The translations under genes and the position numbers were made by a program. A DNA stretch of 55,234 nt, from the NCBI RefSeq assembly GCF_017745675.1, contig NZ_JAFLJM010000025.1, positions 1-55,234 on the forward strand. The letters are read 5' to 3'. Of the stretch, positions 1 through 8,460 are shown piece by piece. The stretch is from Alkalihalobacillus sp. BA299 (GTDB lineage Bacteria; Bacillota; Bacilli; Bacillales; Bacillaceae_F). How positions within the stretch are numbered: position 1 is the stretch's first letter; the number at the start of each line of letters is the position of its first letter. Below the pieces are notes generated by a model. It was not told where the DNA came from. It saw only the letters and a list, made by a program, of their open reading frames with translations, and did not search any database.

Positions 1-76
1 AATTGGTCCGCTCGACTTGCATGTATTAGGCACGCCGCCAGCGTTCGTCCTGAGCCAGGATCAAACTCTCCATAAA
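1..76 (-). rRNA. 16S rRNA gene, 5' end only
   Basis: The reverse complement reads GAGTTTGATCCTGGCTCAG followed by the conserved GACGAACGCTGGCGGCGTGC stretch and the start of the first variable region, i.e. the first ~75 nt of bacterial 16S rRNA. Position 76 corresponds to about nucleotide 1 by alignment to the E. coli numbering of GAGTTTGATC. The gene runs leftwards out of the window, so the rest of the rrn operon is not seen. Transcription has the same direction as comGA-comGB, whose last codon lies about 470 bp upstream. Confidence 0.97.
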
Positions 77-271
77 AGTGTTTGATTAAGCTCACTTCCA
101 CAGGATGTGGTGGCTTCGATGTTGCGAACAGGACATTCGCGTTCTTAATCGAAGATCATTCATCACTGTGACGTTTTAAAACATTGACGAGATATCATGT
201 ATCTCTTTGTTTCGCTTGGCTTTTTGTTCAGTTTTCAAAGAACTTATCCACTGCTCAACAGCAACTTTATC

Positions 272-300
272 ATAATAACAAACTAACAAGTGATCGTCAA
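272..300 (-). promoter_or_regulatory. rrn promoter P2
   Basis: On the minus strand a TTGACG -35 box (295-300) and a TATTAT -10 box (272-277) are separated by exactly 17 bp. It is the promoter nearer the 16S gene. The ~195 bp that follow are a leader, ending in the 16S 5' end, with the CTTTGAAAACTGAACAAA stretch that recurs in Bacillus rrn leaders. Confidence 0.85.
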
Positions 301-347
301 GGATTTTTTTAAGCTTGTTTTTCGATCTCTCATCAGCGACGAATAAT

Positions 348-376
348 AATATACCATTTTTATTAGTTTTATTCAA
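348..376 (-). promoter_or_regulatory. rrn promoter P1
   Basis: A second minus-strand promoter lies upstream of P2: TTGAAT (371-376), 17-bp spacer, TATATT (348-353). Paired P1/P2 promoters about 75 bp apart are the usual arrangement for Bacillus rrn operons. The AT-rich run upstream (about 380-470) could act as an UP element; that is inference. Confidence 0.8.
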
Positions 377-545
377 GTCTTTTTCTTAAAAATATTTAAG
401 ACTATTTTTGGGATAATATCTGATAACAAATACTGATCGTTTTTTGTTCATTATTAGTAATGTACATAAAACGATTTGAAGAAAATACTTTACCTTCATA
501 AATATGAAAAAGGTAACGAATGACGTCCATCACCTTCTTGTTAGC

Positions 546-1583
546 TTAACTCAAAGAATTAATTAACTCGAACATAGGAACTAGTATCGATAAAAACATC
601 AATAAAACAATGAGCCCTATAACAAAAAACATACTCGGCTGTATTATCATCACCATCTTCTTTGTTTGTTCTTCTATTAACACAAACAAATGATCACTAT
701 AATGTTGTAGCTCTACTTCAAGTGCTCCTCTTTTTTGACCATGTTCTATCACAAGTGATAATTCAGCTTCGAAGAATGGCCTTCTTTTCAAAATTTCTAC
801 AAGTGCCTCTCCTTCCTTCAGTCTTTGAATTAACCACGATGCCTCATCTTGAAAAAATAAAATAACACTTTGATTTTTAAAAATATTCAGTGCTTGTGAA
901 ATAGACAATCCACCTTTTAATAAGCTACTTAATTGAACGGAAAAATAATAAGTAGTAATTGCAGAAACAAACGAAGAAAGAAACGGAATGCTTAATATCA
1001 AAGTCATTTTTTTGTGGGGAGTGAAATGACGAAATTTTATTATATAGTAAGAAAATCCAATAAGTAAGAAAACGAGAAACAGTAGTGTCAGAAAAGGAAT
1101 GCTATCGATAAAACGAAGAAATAAAATCGTTACAAATGGTAGTTCAATGGACATCGTTTCAAATAAGTATTTGAAATGAGGAAACAAGTATATGACCATA
1201 ATGATCATAACAATTAAAAGTAACCAAAATAGAAACAATGGATACCTTACTAACTTACTAACTTTTTCTTTAATTTGTTCTTGTTTTAAATACAACTTTC
1301 CCGCTTCAATTAATCCATCAGGTACACTGCCAATCTGTTCTGAAAAATATATAAATGAACTAATATCATTTGGTAATTTCAAACCTTCCATCGCTTGATA
1401 TATTGCTTGTCCTTCTTTTAGACACTGAAGTACTTCGCTTATTTTTACTTTTACTTGTTCTCTTTGAGATAACTGCAGAAGTTCTAATCCAGCAGAAAGA
1501 CTATAACCTTGTTGTAATAAATAGCCAAGCCGTTGCAGAAATTCAGCTTTTTTAATACCATTAAAATCCCTATCCCATTTCAT
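546..1583 (-). CDS. comGB: ComGB, competence pseudopilus assembly membrane protein
   Basis: 345-residue polytopic protein of the type II secretion F (GspF/PilC) family, which forms the inner-membrane platform on which the ComG ATPase builds the DNA-uptake pseudopilus. Hydrophobic segments lie near residues 115-140, 160-185 and at the C-terminus (about 315-340), the normal topology with two cytoplasmic domains. The ATG at 1583 overlaps the comGA stop as TAATG, so the two are translationally coupled; a GTG 15 bp upstream is in frame but less likely. In B. subtilis this gene is followed by comGC-GG, the pseudopilin genes; here the next thing downstream is an rRNA promoter region. Confidence 0.9.
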   Translation of the reverse strand: MKWDRDFNGIKKAEFLQRLGYLLQQGYSLSAGLELLQLSQREQVKVKISEVLQCLKEGQAIYQAMEGLKLPNDISSFIYFSEQIGSVPDGLIEAGKLYLKQEQIKEKVSKLVRYPLFLFWLLLIVMIIMVIYLFPHFKYLFETMSIELPFVTILFLRFIDSIPFLTLLFLVFLLIGFSYYIIKFRHFTPHKKMTLILSIPFLSSFVSAITTYYFSVQLSSLLKGGLSISQALNIFKNQSVILFFQDEASWLIQRLKEGEALVEILKRRPFFEAELSLVIEHGQKRGALEVELQHYSDHLFVLIEEQTKKMVMIIQPSMFFVIGLIVLLMFLSILVPMFELINSLS

Positions 1584-2641
1584 TACTTTTCGCCCCACCT
1601 CTCTAAAGAGTGTTTGGTTATAAATCCAAGAGCATATGCCTTAATCAATTGCTTTTGCAATGTTCTAAATGAAACAGATGAAGGCTTCATATGAAATATA
1701 CTTTTTTTCACCTTTTCTAATTCAGCACTCAGCAACATTTCATAAATAGCGGTTATTTTACGATTTACTTTTTCACAAAAAAGTTGACATTTTTCTTTGC
1801 AGAATGGACACTCCCTTTCTACTAACCTTTGCGCGATAACACCAACAAGAGTTTGTTCGATATCATGTGAAGGTATATTTAATTCTAATAATCGGTAAAT
1901 AGCACTAACGGTATCTTTTGTATGCATTGTAGTTAAAACGAGATGCCCTGTCATAGCGGAACGAATAGCGAGTTGAGCCGTACTGCTATCTCTAATTTCA
2001 CCGACCATTATAATGTCTGGGTCATGGCGGAGGATCGCTTTCAACCCTTCATTATACGTTATTCCAGCTTTATCATTAATCTCCATTTGTATAAAGCCTT
2101 CTGTCCTTTTTTCAATTGGATCTTCTAGTGTGACAATATGCAATGGCTCTGACTGTTTAGCTGCCATTAGCATCGAGTATAAAGTGGTCGTTTTTCCAGA
2201 ACCCGTTGGCCCTGTTATGATAATTAATCCATTTCTTTTTTGAATTAACTGCTTTAGTAATACAGAATCGTTATAGAATAAAGGGAGCTGCTCAAGAGCT
2301 AATGTTTCATTTTGAGGTAAAAGTCGAATGACTAAGCTTTCCTGAAACGGGGTAGGAATAGTAGAAAGACGTAAACTAATGAGTTCAGAGTGAAATGTAA
2401 ATTCCATCGAACCGCTTTGAGGCTTTCTTTTTTCTCCAATATCCATGGAGGCTGAAAATTTGAAATGGCTAACAAGCTTCTCATACATCGATTTTGATAC
2501 TTCTTCAATAAGCTGCAAATTTTGATGAACCCGAAAATATATACTAGCATTTTTTCGATTGGGGACAATATGAATGTCACTAGCCTTCCGTTTAGCAGCT
2601 TTAACGAGAAGTAGTAAACTTTTTTGTTCAATCTCGTTCAA
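1583..2641 (-). CDS. comGA: ComGA, competence traffic ATPase
   Basis: 352-residue GspE/PilB-type secretion ATPase that powers assembly of the competence pseudopilus and DNA binding at the cell surface. Visible motifs are Walker A GPTGSGKT (about 144-151), the Asp box TLEDPIE (about 171-177), Walker B DPDIIMVGE (about 207-215), the His box TGHLVLTTMHT and a C-terminal CPFCKEKC cysteine cluster (about 278-285). The short N-terminus is typical of ComGA compared with longer PilB proteins. Start is TTG at 2641 preceded by AAGGTGG. The AT-rich upstream region shows only poor matches to a paired ComK box, so ComK control is presumed from the family rather than seen. Confidence 0.93.
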   Translation of the reverse strand: MNEIEQKSLLLLVKAAKRKASDIHIVPNRKNASIYFRVHQNLQLIEEVSKSMYEKLVSHFKFSASMDIGEKRKPQSGSMEFTFHSELISLRLSTIPTPFQESLVIRLLPQNETLALEQLPLFYNDSVLLKQLIQKRNGLIIITGPTGSGKTTTLYSMLMAAKQSEPLHIVTLEDPIEKRTEGFIQMEINDKAGITYNEGLKAILRHDPDIIMVGEIRDSSTAQLAIRSAMTGHLVLTTMHTKDTVSAIYRLLELNIPSHDIEQTLVGVIAQRLVERECPFCKEKCQLFCEKVNRKITAIYEMLLSAELEKVKKSIFHMKPSSVSFRTLQKQLIKAYALGFITKHSLERWGEK

Positions 2642-2769
2642 ATAAACACCACCTTAGCTTTATCTGTTATTTTTAAGATACTACTAATTCTCCCTCAATT
2701 AAAGTAAATTTTTTATAAAAAAATTGTATATTTCATTGCGTAACGTACACAATAAAACTGTTAACTCAG

Positions 2770-2841
2770 TGGGCTATAGCCAAGCGGTAAGGCAACGGAC
2801 TTTGACTCCGTCATGCGTAGGTTCGAATCCTGCTAGCCCAG
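2770..2841 (+). tRNA. tRNA-Gln (anticodon TTG)
   Basis: Full cloverleaf: acceptor TGGGCTA/TAGCCCA, anticodon arm ACGGA-CTTTGAC-TCCGT with TTG anticodon, T arm with GTTCGAATC, discriminator G. CCA is encoded at 2842-2844. It is a solitary tRNA gene transcribed opposite to comGA. Confidence 0.97.
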
Positions 2842-2851
2842 CCATACATAT

Positions 2852-2906
2852 AAAAAAACACCCCTAAATCGTTAAGTGAATCATGCGATCTAGTGGGTGT
2901 TTTTTA
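2852..2906 (+). terminator. Terminator after tRNA-Gln (possibly bidirectional)
   Basis: A long imperfect hairpin: AAAACACCCCTAAATCG pairs with CGATCTAGTGGGTGTTTT, followed by a T run on the plus strand. A-rich sequence on the left side would also give a U tract on the minus strand, so it may also stop readthrough of the gene at 2929-4008. Confidence 0.75.
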
Positions 2907-2928
2907 TCTCGATTTAAATTTTATCTTT

Positions 2929-4008
2929 CTATTCTTGAATAGTGCTATTTGTCTGTAATTTTTCATTAACAGAAGCTACTTTTCCAGCAAGTGTTGTTGT
3001 CTTATCACGACGATCATCAATTCTAATATTGGTCGCAACTCTTTGGACACCAGCTTCAAAAGGCACTTCATGTATCGCTTGAATAACCTCAAAAAGAACT
3101 GGTAATTCACCTTCAATAATCGTACTCATAGGTGTCAATTGAAACTTAATTTTATCACCATATTTTTCTAATATTCGGTGGATATCAGCAACATAATGAC
3201 TAACACTCGGTGAATTCGTTCCAATCGGAATAATCGTAACATCGACTATAGCCAATTTCTTCGCCTCCCTCTTTACGATCTTCTTTTCCTCTATAAGATG
3301 AGGAAATTCTTGTTTAGCTAATTTTCGATAAGAGCGTATCGCCGTCATTAAATGAACTCGTTCAGGTTCAGTTGTTGTCACTTGCTTTTGTAAATAATAA
3401 GAAACAGTAATGACAAACCGCCTTATCAATCGCATAGGCCTTTTATTAAAAGTTAGATTTATTAAGATAACAAGAACAACTGCAAGATAAGAAGCCCACA
3501 TAATGGCCTTAGTTGCTGTAAAAAAAGGAAAAAGTAATAGCGAAACTAAAATAACCGAACTAAAATAAATGACAACTATATTCGTCGAACAATATCGATT
3601 TGTAATAGCCGCTTTTCGTATTTGATAAAGTCGTGATTGTTTTATTATCCCTCGATCACTAAAAACTTTATGTTCAGCCCCATGATATTTTTTTAACGTC
3701 TTTGGAAATATAAAATGCGTACCAAACATGTAATAAAACAGAAAATAATAAGGTAAGCCATCCCAAATAGTAAACCCGAAAAAGAATGGGGATAATTTCG
3801 GCACAAAAATAAGACTCATGAAAATAATTGTAAACAATTTAAACAGCCATGGCATCGACGTAAAAACTTGACTTACCATAAGAAGAATCGTTTTTACATT
3901 AAGTGGTTTTACCCAATCCGAAATTCTTCCATTGTTGTTATAAGCACAAGCAACATATTCTTTTCCAATAAAAAATATCCCATTTTGATAGGACAAACCT
4001 TTAATCAT
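2929..4008 (-). CDS. Fusion: DUF1385-like membrane protein + YqgV-type thiamine-binding domain
   Basis: 359 residues in one uninterrupted frame. Residues about 1-250 look like a DUF1385 protein: the signature YHGAEHKVF (about 108-116), the NRYCSTN motif (about 137-143), and hydrophobic segments near 56-70, 82-100, 144-165 and 168-187. Residues 252-359 match the small MTH1187/YqgV family (DUF77), which binds thiamine; it begins with the typical IVDVTIIPIGT and contains LTPMSTIIEGE. In B. subtilis these are two separate, unlinked proteins (yqhQ type and yqgV). The ATG at 4008 has AGAAAGGA upstream. It stands next to the TPP-regulated thi operon, consistent with a thiamine-related role, but function is inferred only. 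An internal start before the second domain is listed separately. Confidence 0.8.
   Translation of the reverse strand: MIKGLSYQNGIFFIGKEYVACAYNNNGRISDWVKPLNVKTILLMVSQVFTSMPWLFKLFTIIFMSLIFVPKLSPFFFGFTIWDGLPYYFLFYYMFGTHFIFPKTLKKYHGAEHKVFSDRGIIKQSRLYQIRKAAITNRYCSTNIVVIYFSSVILVSLLLFPFFTATKAIMWASYLAVVLVILINLTFNKRPMRLIRRFVITVSYYLQKQVTTTEPERVHLMTAIRSYRKLAKQEFPHLIEEKKIVKREAKKLAIVDVTIIPIGTNSPSVSHYVADIHRILEKYGDKIKFQLTPMSTIIEGELPVLFEVIQAIHEVPFEAGVQRVATNIRIDDRRDKTTTLAGKVASVNEKLQTNSTIQE
3253..3270 (-). promoter_or_regulatory. Internal ribosome-binding site and TTG start for a free thiamine-binding domain
   Basis: Inside the fused reading frame, just where the thiamine-binding domain starts, the sequence AGGGAGGCGA lies 8 nt before an in-frame TTG (3253-3255). 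Starting there gives a 108-residue protein beginning MAIVDVTIIPIGT, the length and N-terminus expected of a stand-alone YqgV. It looks like the original gene start, kept after the upstream gene lost its stop codon. Whether it is used is not known. Confidence 0.6.
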
Positions 4009-4024
4009 GTTGTCTTATCCTTTC

Positions 4025-4615
4025 TCATGGTTGTGGAATCGCCGTAAATCTTTCAATAACCCAATGATTAATATCTATATCTACATTCGATAAACGTGCT
4101 CGATCAAAGGAAACATCATCATGCACATCCCATGTGTGAAGGTAACTAATCGAGATTTCCTGACCAATAAATTCCTCACCTACGATTACGACTTCAAAGG
4201 AACCCATATTGCCATATCCCATGTGCTCTTGCATTTCATTAGGGAATGTAAATACAATTCCATCATTAACGATCGTTCCTTCAGTTTCATAAATTTCATT
4301 ACCACCATGCTTTAAAACAAGGTGTGATCCTTTAATTAGCTCAAAATCAAATGGCTCTTGTCCTTCTTCAACTAATTTAACTCCAATATAATCATCACCT
4401 AATACCCCGTCTACCGGCATCTTCTGCCAATCCCAATCTCCAATAATGGTATGAGTACTTCCATTAGAAGTCGCGTCAATAGCAAAACTTATCACATTAT
4501 CAAGGTCTTCATTCGTCATTTGATTGGAAGTATTTAAATAATGATAACCTCCGAAAAAAATAAAGCCCATTAATAGTAGTGGTAATACGATGACTACCGC
4601 ATTTCCTTTATACAT
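4025..4615 (-). CDS. Membrane-anchored protein of unknown function
   Basis: 196 residues, not recognised. One N-terminal transmembrane segment (about residues 7-27, rich in V, L, I, F) is followed by an acidic, glycine- and aspartate-rich domain that would lie outside the membrane. The ATG at 4615 was chosen because AAGGTGG precedes it at proper spacing; an upstream TTG (4663) extends the frame by 16 residues but lacks a good site. The stop is 16 bp from the start of the DUF1385/thiamine-binding fusion, so the two are probably co-transcribed. The domain has no motif that suggests catalysis. Confidence 0.7.
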   Translation of the reverse strand: MYKGNAVVIVLPLLLMGFIFFGGYHYLNTSNQMTNEDLDNVISFAIDATSNGSTHTIIGDWDWQKMPVDGVLGDDYIGVKLVEEGQEPFDFELIKGSHLVLKHGGNEIYETEGTIVNDGIVFTFPNEMQEHMGYGNMGSFEVVIVGEEFIGQEISISYLHTWDVHDDVSFDRARLSNVDIDINHWVIERFTAIPQP

Positions 4616-4708
4616 AACTGACCACCTTATTCCTCTTCCTTCTTTCAATAAATAGTAGCTCAACAGTTTTATTGTCTCTAAGTTTTAATTATTTGTCCAT
4701 CCTTTACT

Positions 4709-4753
4709 AAAAAATAAAGGCTGATCAATTGGATATCCTCCATCAGATCAGCC
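4709..4753 (-). terminator. Terminator of the thi operon
   Basis: On the minus strand GGCTGATC (4746-4753) pairs with GATCAGCC (4719-4726), followed by TTTATTTTTTAG. It lies just after the thiD stop codon. Confidence 0.85.
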
Positions 4754-4765
4754 AAACAAATGAAA

Positions 4766-5563
4766 TTAACGATACAATCGATATGCCGCATGATTGGTTG
4801 GACCTATTCCTCCACCAATCGATAATGAATGCGTAATAGCTGCACTAATAAATTCCTTTGCTGTTTTTACAGCAGCTGTTATGTCATCGCCTTTTGCTAA
4901 TTGGGCCGCAATAGCAGCTGCAAAAGTACAACCTGTTCCATGCGTATTTTTTGTACGAATACGTTCAGCTTCTAAAAGGATAATTTCCTGGCCATCATAT
5001 AAAATATCTGTTGATTTTGTATTACCTTCTAAGTGCCCACCTTTTAAAACAACATACTTTGGTCCAAGTTCATGTAATTTTTTAGCCGCACTTTCCATCT
5101 CAGCCAACGTAGTCATTTCTTTCATTTTTAATATTTTGGCCGCTTCAGGTAAGTTAGGTGTAATCACAGTAGCAAGTGGAAGCAATTTAGAAATAAGTGC
5201 TTCCACAGCCGCATCCTGCAATAATGATGCTCCACCTTTTGCAATCATTACAGGGTCAACGACAACGTTATTAACATGATATTGTTTTAGCTTTTCAGCC
5301 ACTAGTTCAATAATCTCTGCAGAAAATAGCATTCCTGTTTTAACTGCGTCCGTTCCAATATCAGAAAGAACCGCATCTAATTGAGCTTCAATTGCTTCTA
5401 TGGATTGCGGGAATACACCGTGGACTCCCAACGTATTTTGAGCTGTTAACGCCGTAATGACGCTCATTCCAAACGTTCCTAATTCTTGAAATGTCTTTAA
5501 GTCAGCTTGGATCCCAGCTCCACCTCCACTGTCAGAGCCTGCAATTGTTAGTGCTTTGTTCAT
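4766..5563 (-). CDS. thiD: Hydroxymethylpyrimidine/phosphomethylpyrimidine kinase
   Basis: 265 residues, full length for ThiD. It phosphorylates HMP and then HMP-P to HMP-PP, the pyrimidine half of thiamine, in the cytoplasm. Ribokinase-fold signatures are present: N-terminal ALTIAGSDSGGGAGIQADLK, KTGMLFS, VVDPVMIAKGG and the anion-hole motif GTGCTFAAAIAA near the C-terminus. The ATG has AAAGGA upstream. Last gene of the TPP-riboswitch operon, 64 bp after thiO, and followed by a clear terminator. Confidence 0.95.
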   Translation of the reverse strand: MNKALTIAGSDSGGGAGIQADLKTFQELGTFGMSVITALTAQNTLGVHGVFPQSIEAIEAQLDAVLSDIGTDAVKTGMLFSAEIIELVAEKLKQYHVNNVVVDPVMIAKGGASLLQDAAVEALISKLLPLATVITPNLPEAAKILKMKEMTTLAEMESAAKKLHELGPKYVVLKGGHLEGNTKSTDILYDGQEIILLEAERIRTKNTHGTGCTFAAAIAAQLAKGDDITAAVKTAKEFISAAITHSLSIGGGIGPTNHAAYRLYR

Positions 5564-5627
5564 GACGATCTATCCTTTCTTAGAGGTTGTTCTTACATAA
5601 TAAGGGTGTTCAAAAAGTTAAACACAT

Positions 5628-6737
5628 TTAACTGAAACGTTCAGGTGCGAACGATTTTAGTGGTACAATCGCTTGTTTTTTATCGAGCAAGTCGGCAACA
5701 ATATGTGCAGTCACTGGACTTAGTAAAATTCCATTGCGGTAATGTCCAGCTGCAAATATGATTTGAGAAGCATTCGACAGACTACCGATTAACGGATATC
5801 CGTCTTGAGTCGCCGGTCTTAACCCAGCCCACGTGTGAAAAGGAACTTCATTTTCTAAAAATGGTAATACGTTTTTATTCCAATTCGTTAATCTACGAAT
5901 CCCTTTCTCAGTTACTGTCGTGTCAAATCCTGCAATATCTTCAGAGGCCCCATTGACAAGTGTTCCGTTCCCCTTTGGAACCAAATACCCTTGACTCGTA
6001 TAAATAATGTGTTTTACTTTTCCTACCGGTACATTGTAGGCACAAATTTGACCTCTAATCGGATAGACTGGGATATTCAGATCAAATACATTTTCTAACT
6101 CCTTTGCCCACGCACCGTTACTAATCACTAGACGATCACCAGAAAAAGTTTTTCCATCTTTTGCACGCACATAAATTTCAGACTGCCAACAATCCACTGT
6201 TACTTCATCTAAATGGTCAAATATTTGCACACCTAACTTTCGACAACCTTCTTCTAGCGCTTTTACGTAATCTGGTGCATATACATGACTTTCCTCAGGG
6301 TAATACATCGCAGCAATCATATCTCGAGAAAGCTCTTTTTCAAGCTTAAATAAATCTTCTCCATAAAGGATTTCAGCCGTTGCCCCAAACTGTCCTTGCC
6401 ATTGTTGTCTCGTTTCAAGAGCTAAAAGATCAGCTTCATGATATACACAATGTAAACTTCCAGAATTACTGTATTCAAAGTCAATCCCCGATATTTCTTT
6501 AACTGCTTGTTGCCACTTCGGATACAATTTCAAGCTTTCAAGGCACAACCTAAAAAAGTCATCAGGGTCTTCTCCAATTTCTGAAAACGGTGCAAGCATT
6601 CCAGCAGCTGCTCCTGAAGCTTGTCCACCACATGCAACTTTTTCTAAAACAGTAACCTCATGTCCTCTTCTTTTACATTCAAAAGCAGTTGCAAGACCAA
6701 TAATTCCCCCACCTAGTACAACAATCCGTTCTCCCAT
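5628..6737 (-). CDS. thiO: Glycine oxidase ThiO
   Basis: 369 residues, as in B. subtilis ThiO. An FAD-dependent oxidase that converts glycine to the imine (dehydroglycine) needed for the thiazole ring of thiamine. The N-terminus shows the dinucleotide-binding pattern IVVLGGGIIGLATAFE and a following acidic strand end (VLE); the C-terminal part contains WAGLRPATQDGYPLIG and GHYRNGILLSP, characteristic of D-amino-acid-oxidase-type proteins in thiamine operons. Lies 16 bp after thiG and 64 bp before thiD. The weak site AGAAAGAG precedes the ATG. Confidence 0.94.
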   Translation of the reverse strand: MGERIVVLGGGIIGLATAFECKRRGHEVTVLEKVACGGQASGAAAGMLAPFSEIGEDPDDFFRLCLESLKLYPKWQQAVKEISGIDFEYSNSGSLHCVYHEADLLALETRQQWQGQFGATAEILYGEDLFKLEKELSRDMIAAMYYPEESHVYAPDYVKALEEGCRKLGVQIFDHLDEVTVDCWQSEIYVRAKDGKTFSGDRLVISNGAWAKELENVFDLNIPVYPIRGQICAYNVPVGKVKHIIYTSQGYLVPKGNGTLVNGASEDIAGFDTTVTEKGIRRLTNWNKNVLPFLENEVPFHTWAGLRPATQDGYPLIGSLSNASQIIFAAGHYRNGILLSPVTAHIVADLLDKKQAIVPLKSFAPERFS

Positions 6738-6753
6738 TTAAATTCAACTCTTT

Positions 6754-7536
6754 CTATTTCAAAATCAATGACTCATAAGCACTACTTGCTGTTGCATACC
6801 GTTTTTGTGGAATTCGACCTGCTAAATACGACATTCGGCCAGCTTCAATGGCATATCGCATCGCTGTCGCCATTTTCACTGGGTCTTTTGCTTTAGCAAC
6901 AGGTGTATTCATTAACACTCCATCAACACCTAATTCCATTGCTTGAACAACGTCCTTTGCAGAACCTAGTCCGGCATCAACAATAATTGGAACATTTGCT
7001 TCTTCAACGATTAACGATAAATTATAAGGGTTTAAAATACCTAAGCCTGTTCCAATTGGAGCACCACCAGGCATTACTGCAGCCGCTCCCGCTTCTTCTA
7101 ATCTTTTACATAATACAGGATCGTCAGAAGTGTATGGTAGGACAACAAAACCTTCTTTCGCTAAAACTTCTGTTGCTTTTAATGTTTCAATTGGATCAGG
7201 TAATAACGTTTTTTCATTGACACTAATTTCTACTTTAATCCAGTCACTTAAGCCACTCGCTTTTGCTAAACGGGCAATTCGAATCGCTTCTTCTGCTGTT
7301 TTTGCTCCTGACGTATTCGGCAAGTATGTAAATGTTTGTCCTTCTAAATGCTGTAAGATCGCATCTTCATCTGGAGCTTCTAAATTTACACGGCGAATCG
7401 CAAATGTGAGTACTTCTGAACCCGATGCTTTAATCGCTTCATTTTGTACAAATGGATTAGGATACCGCCCTGTCCCAATAAAGAAGCGAGATGACAATTC
7501 TTTTCCTGCGATGATTAATTTATCTTTACTGTTCAT
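6754..7536 (-). CDS. thiG: Thiazole synthase ThiG
   Basis: 260 residues. ThiG condenses deoxyxylulose 5-phosphate, dehydroglycine and sulfur from ThiS thiocarboxylate into thiazole phosphate. Family features: [10 protein letters not shown] near the N-terminus, IKVEIS (expected Schiff-base lysine), [12 protein letters not shown] and the phosphate-binding [11 protein letters not shown]. The start at ATG 7534-7536 is preferred over an in-frame upstream start at 7557 because GGAGGAGG, lying in the end of thiS, precedes it at correct spacing; the gap to the thiS stop is 4 bp, indicating coupling. Confidence 0.95.
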   Translation of the reverse strand: MNSKDKLIIAGKELSSRFFIGTGRYPNPFVQNEAIKASGSEVLTFAIRRVNLEAPDEDAILQHLEGQTFTYLPNTSGAKTAEEAIRIARLAKASGLSDWIKVEISVNEKTLLPDPIETLKATEVLAKEGFVVLPYTSDDPVLCKRLEEAGAAAVMPGGAPIGTGLGILNPYNLSLIVEEANVPIIVDAGLGSAKDVVQAMELGVDGVLMNTPVAKAKDPVKMATAMRYAIEAGRMSYLAGRIPQKRYATASSAYESLILK

Positions 7537-7540
7537 ATGA

Positions 7541-7738
7541 TCATCCTCCTCCAACAAAATGAACTAATTCTATTTTCATCTCCGGTTCGATCGCTGTATC
7601 ATCCCAGTTGCTGCGATCTACGATTTCTCCATTCACTTCAGTTACAACTAAATTCTCTTCTAATCCGTAATGTTTCACAATATCTACTAGCGTTTTAACT
7701 TCTAATTCCACCATTTCTCCGTTAATATAAAGCTTCAT
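7541..7738 (-). CDS. thiS: Sulfur carrier protein ThiS
   Basis: 65-residue ubiquitin-like carrier whose C-terminal glycine is adenylated by ThiF and converted to a thiocarboxylate, the sulfur donor to ThiG. It ends in HFVGGG, the functional Gly-Gly tail seen in B. subtilis ThiS. Its ATG overlaps the thiE stop by one base (TAATG) and thiG follows after 4 bp. Confidence 0.94.
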   Translation of the reverse strand: MKLYINGEMVELEVKTLVDIVKHYGLEENLVVTEVNGEIVDRSNWDDTAIEPEMKIELVHFVGGG

Positions 7739-8370
7739 TATATATTCACCTTTTGCTTAATTTTTTCTATGAATTGTTGACAAACAGATTCAACGTTGTC
7801 TGCTCCAACAATTTCACTAATTGCGCAAATACGGGTAGCTCCAGCCTCTAATACTTGATCAACATTATGAAGCTTTATGCCACCGATAGCAACGAAAGGG
7901 ATCGTTATTTCTTTTACGACTTGGCGGATATAATCCGTAGTTACTGGGTCAACGACGTCGACTTTACTTTTGGTCGGGAATATAGGACCTACACCAATAT
8001 AATCTGCACCAGCACGCTCAGCTTCACGCGCTTCTTCGATTGCGTGTGTAGAAAGACCAATAATTTTATCTTTACCAACTATCTTTCTCGCCTCTTCAAT
8101 AGGTAAATCATCTTGTCCGATATGAATGCCGTCAGCATCTACTGCTAACGCAACATCAATATGATCATTTACAATAAAAGTTACCTCATATTTGCGCGTT
8201 AACTCTCTAAGTTTCTTCGCTTTTTCAAAGACTACTTTTTTTGAATTTGTTTTATCACGTAATTGAATAATGTCTGAACCACCAAGTATGGCTTTTTCCA
8301 TCACGGTCAACAAATCTCTACCTGGATGAAACTCTTCGCCAGTAATTGTATATAACTTAAAATCTTTCAT
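7738..8370 (-). CDS. thiE: Thiamine-phosphate synthase ThiE
   Basis: 210 residues. ThiE joins HMP-PP to thiazole phosphate to form thiamine phosphate. The TIM-barrel motifs are visible: IIQLRDK (pyrophosphate binding), FIVNDHIDVALAVDADGIHIGQDDLP, GLSTHAIEEA, YIGVGPIFPTKSK and VAIGGI. The ATG has GGAAGGGAG upstream. It is the first gene of the operon, about 90 bp downstream of the TPP riboswitch. Confidence 0.96.
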   Translation of the reverse strand: MKDFKLYTITGEEFHPGRDLLTVMEKAILGGSDIIQLRDKTNSKKVVFEKAKKLRELTRKYEVTFIVNDHIDVALAVDADGIHIGQDDLPIEEARKIVGKDKIIGLSTHAIEEAREAERAGADYIGVGPIFPTKSKVDVVDPVTTDYIRQVVKEITIPFVAIGGIKLHNVDQVLEAGATRICAISEIVGADNVESVCQQFIEKIKQKVNI

Positions 8371-8404
8371 GCTCTAATCGTCTCCCTTCCTCAACGTAAA
8401 TATT

Positions 8405-8438
8405 TAAATAAAACCGTAACCCAACGACGGATTACGGC
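8405..8438 (-). terminator. Riboswitch expression-platform terminator
   Basis: Minus-strand hairpin CCGTAATCC (8429-8437) with GGGTTACGG (8414-8422), then TTTTATTT. It stands between the TPP aptamer and thiE, so with TPP bound it would stop transcription early. An intervening palindrome TTGATAACTATCAA (8446-8459) could belong to the alternative fold. Confidence 0.8.
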
Positions 8439-8460
8439 TAGATATTGATAGTTATCAACT

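Noticed and set aside
176..376. Minus-strand ORF of 66 codons upstream of 16S rRNA
   Set aside because: It covers the rrn P2 promoter and leader, lacks a ribosome-binding site and resembles no protein family.
2642..2769. ComK box before comGA
   Set aside because: AT-rich runs give only partial AAAAN5TTTT matches without clear spacing; not enough to claim a site.
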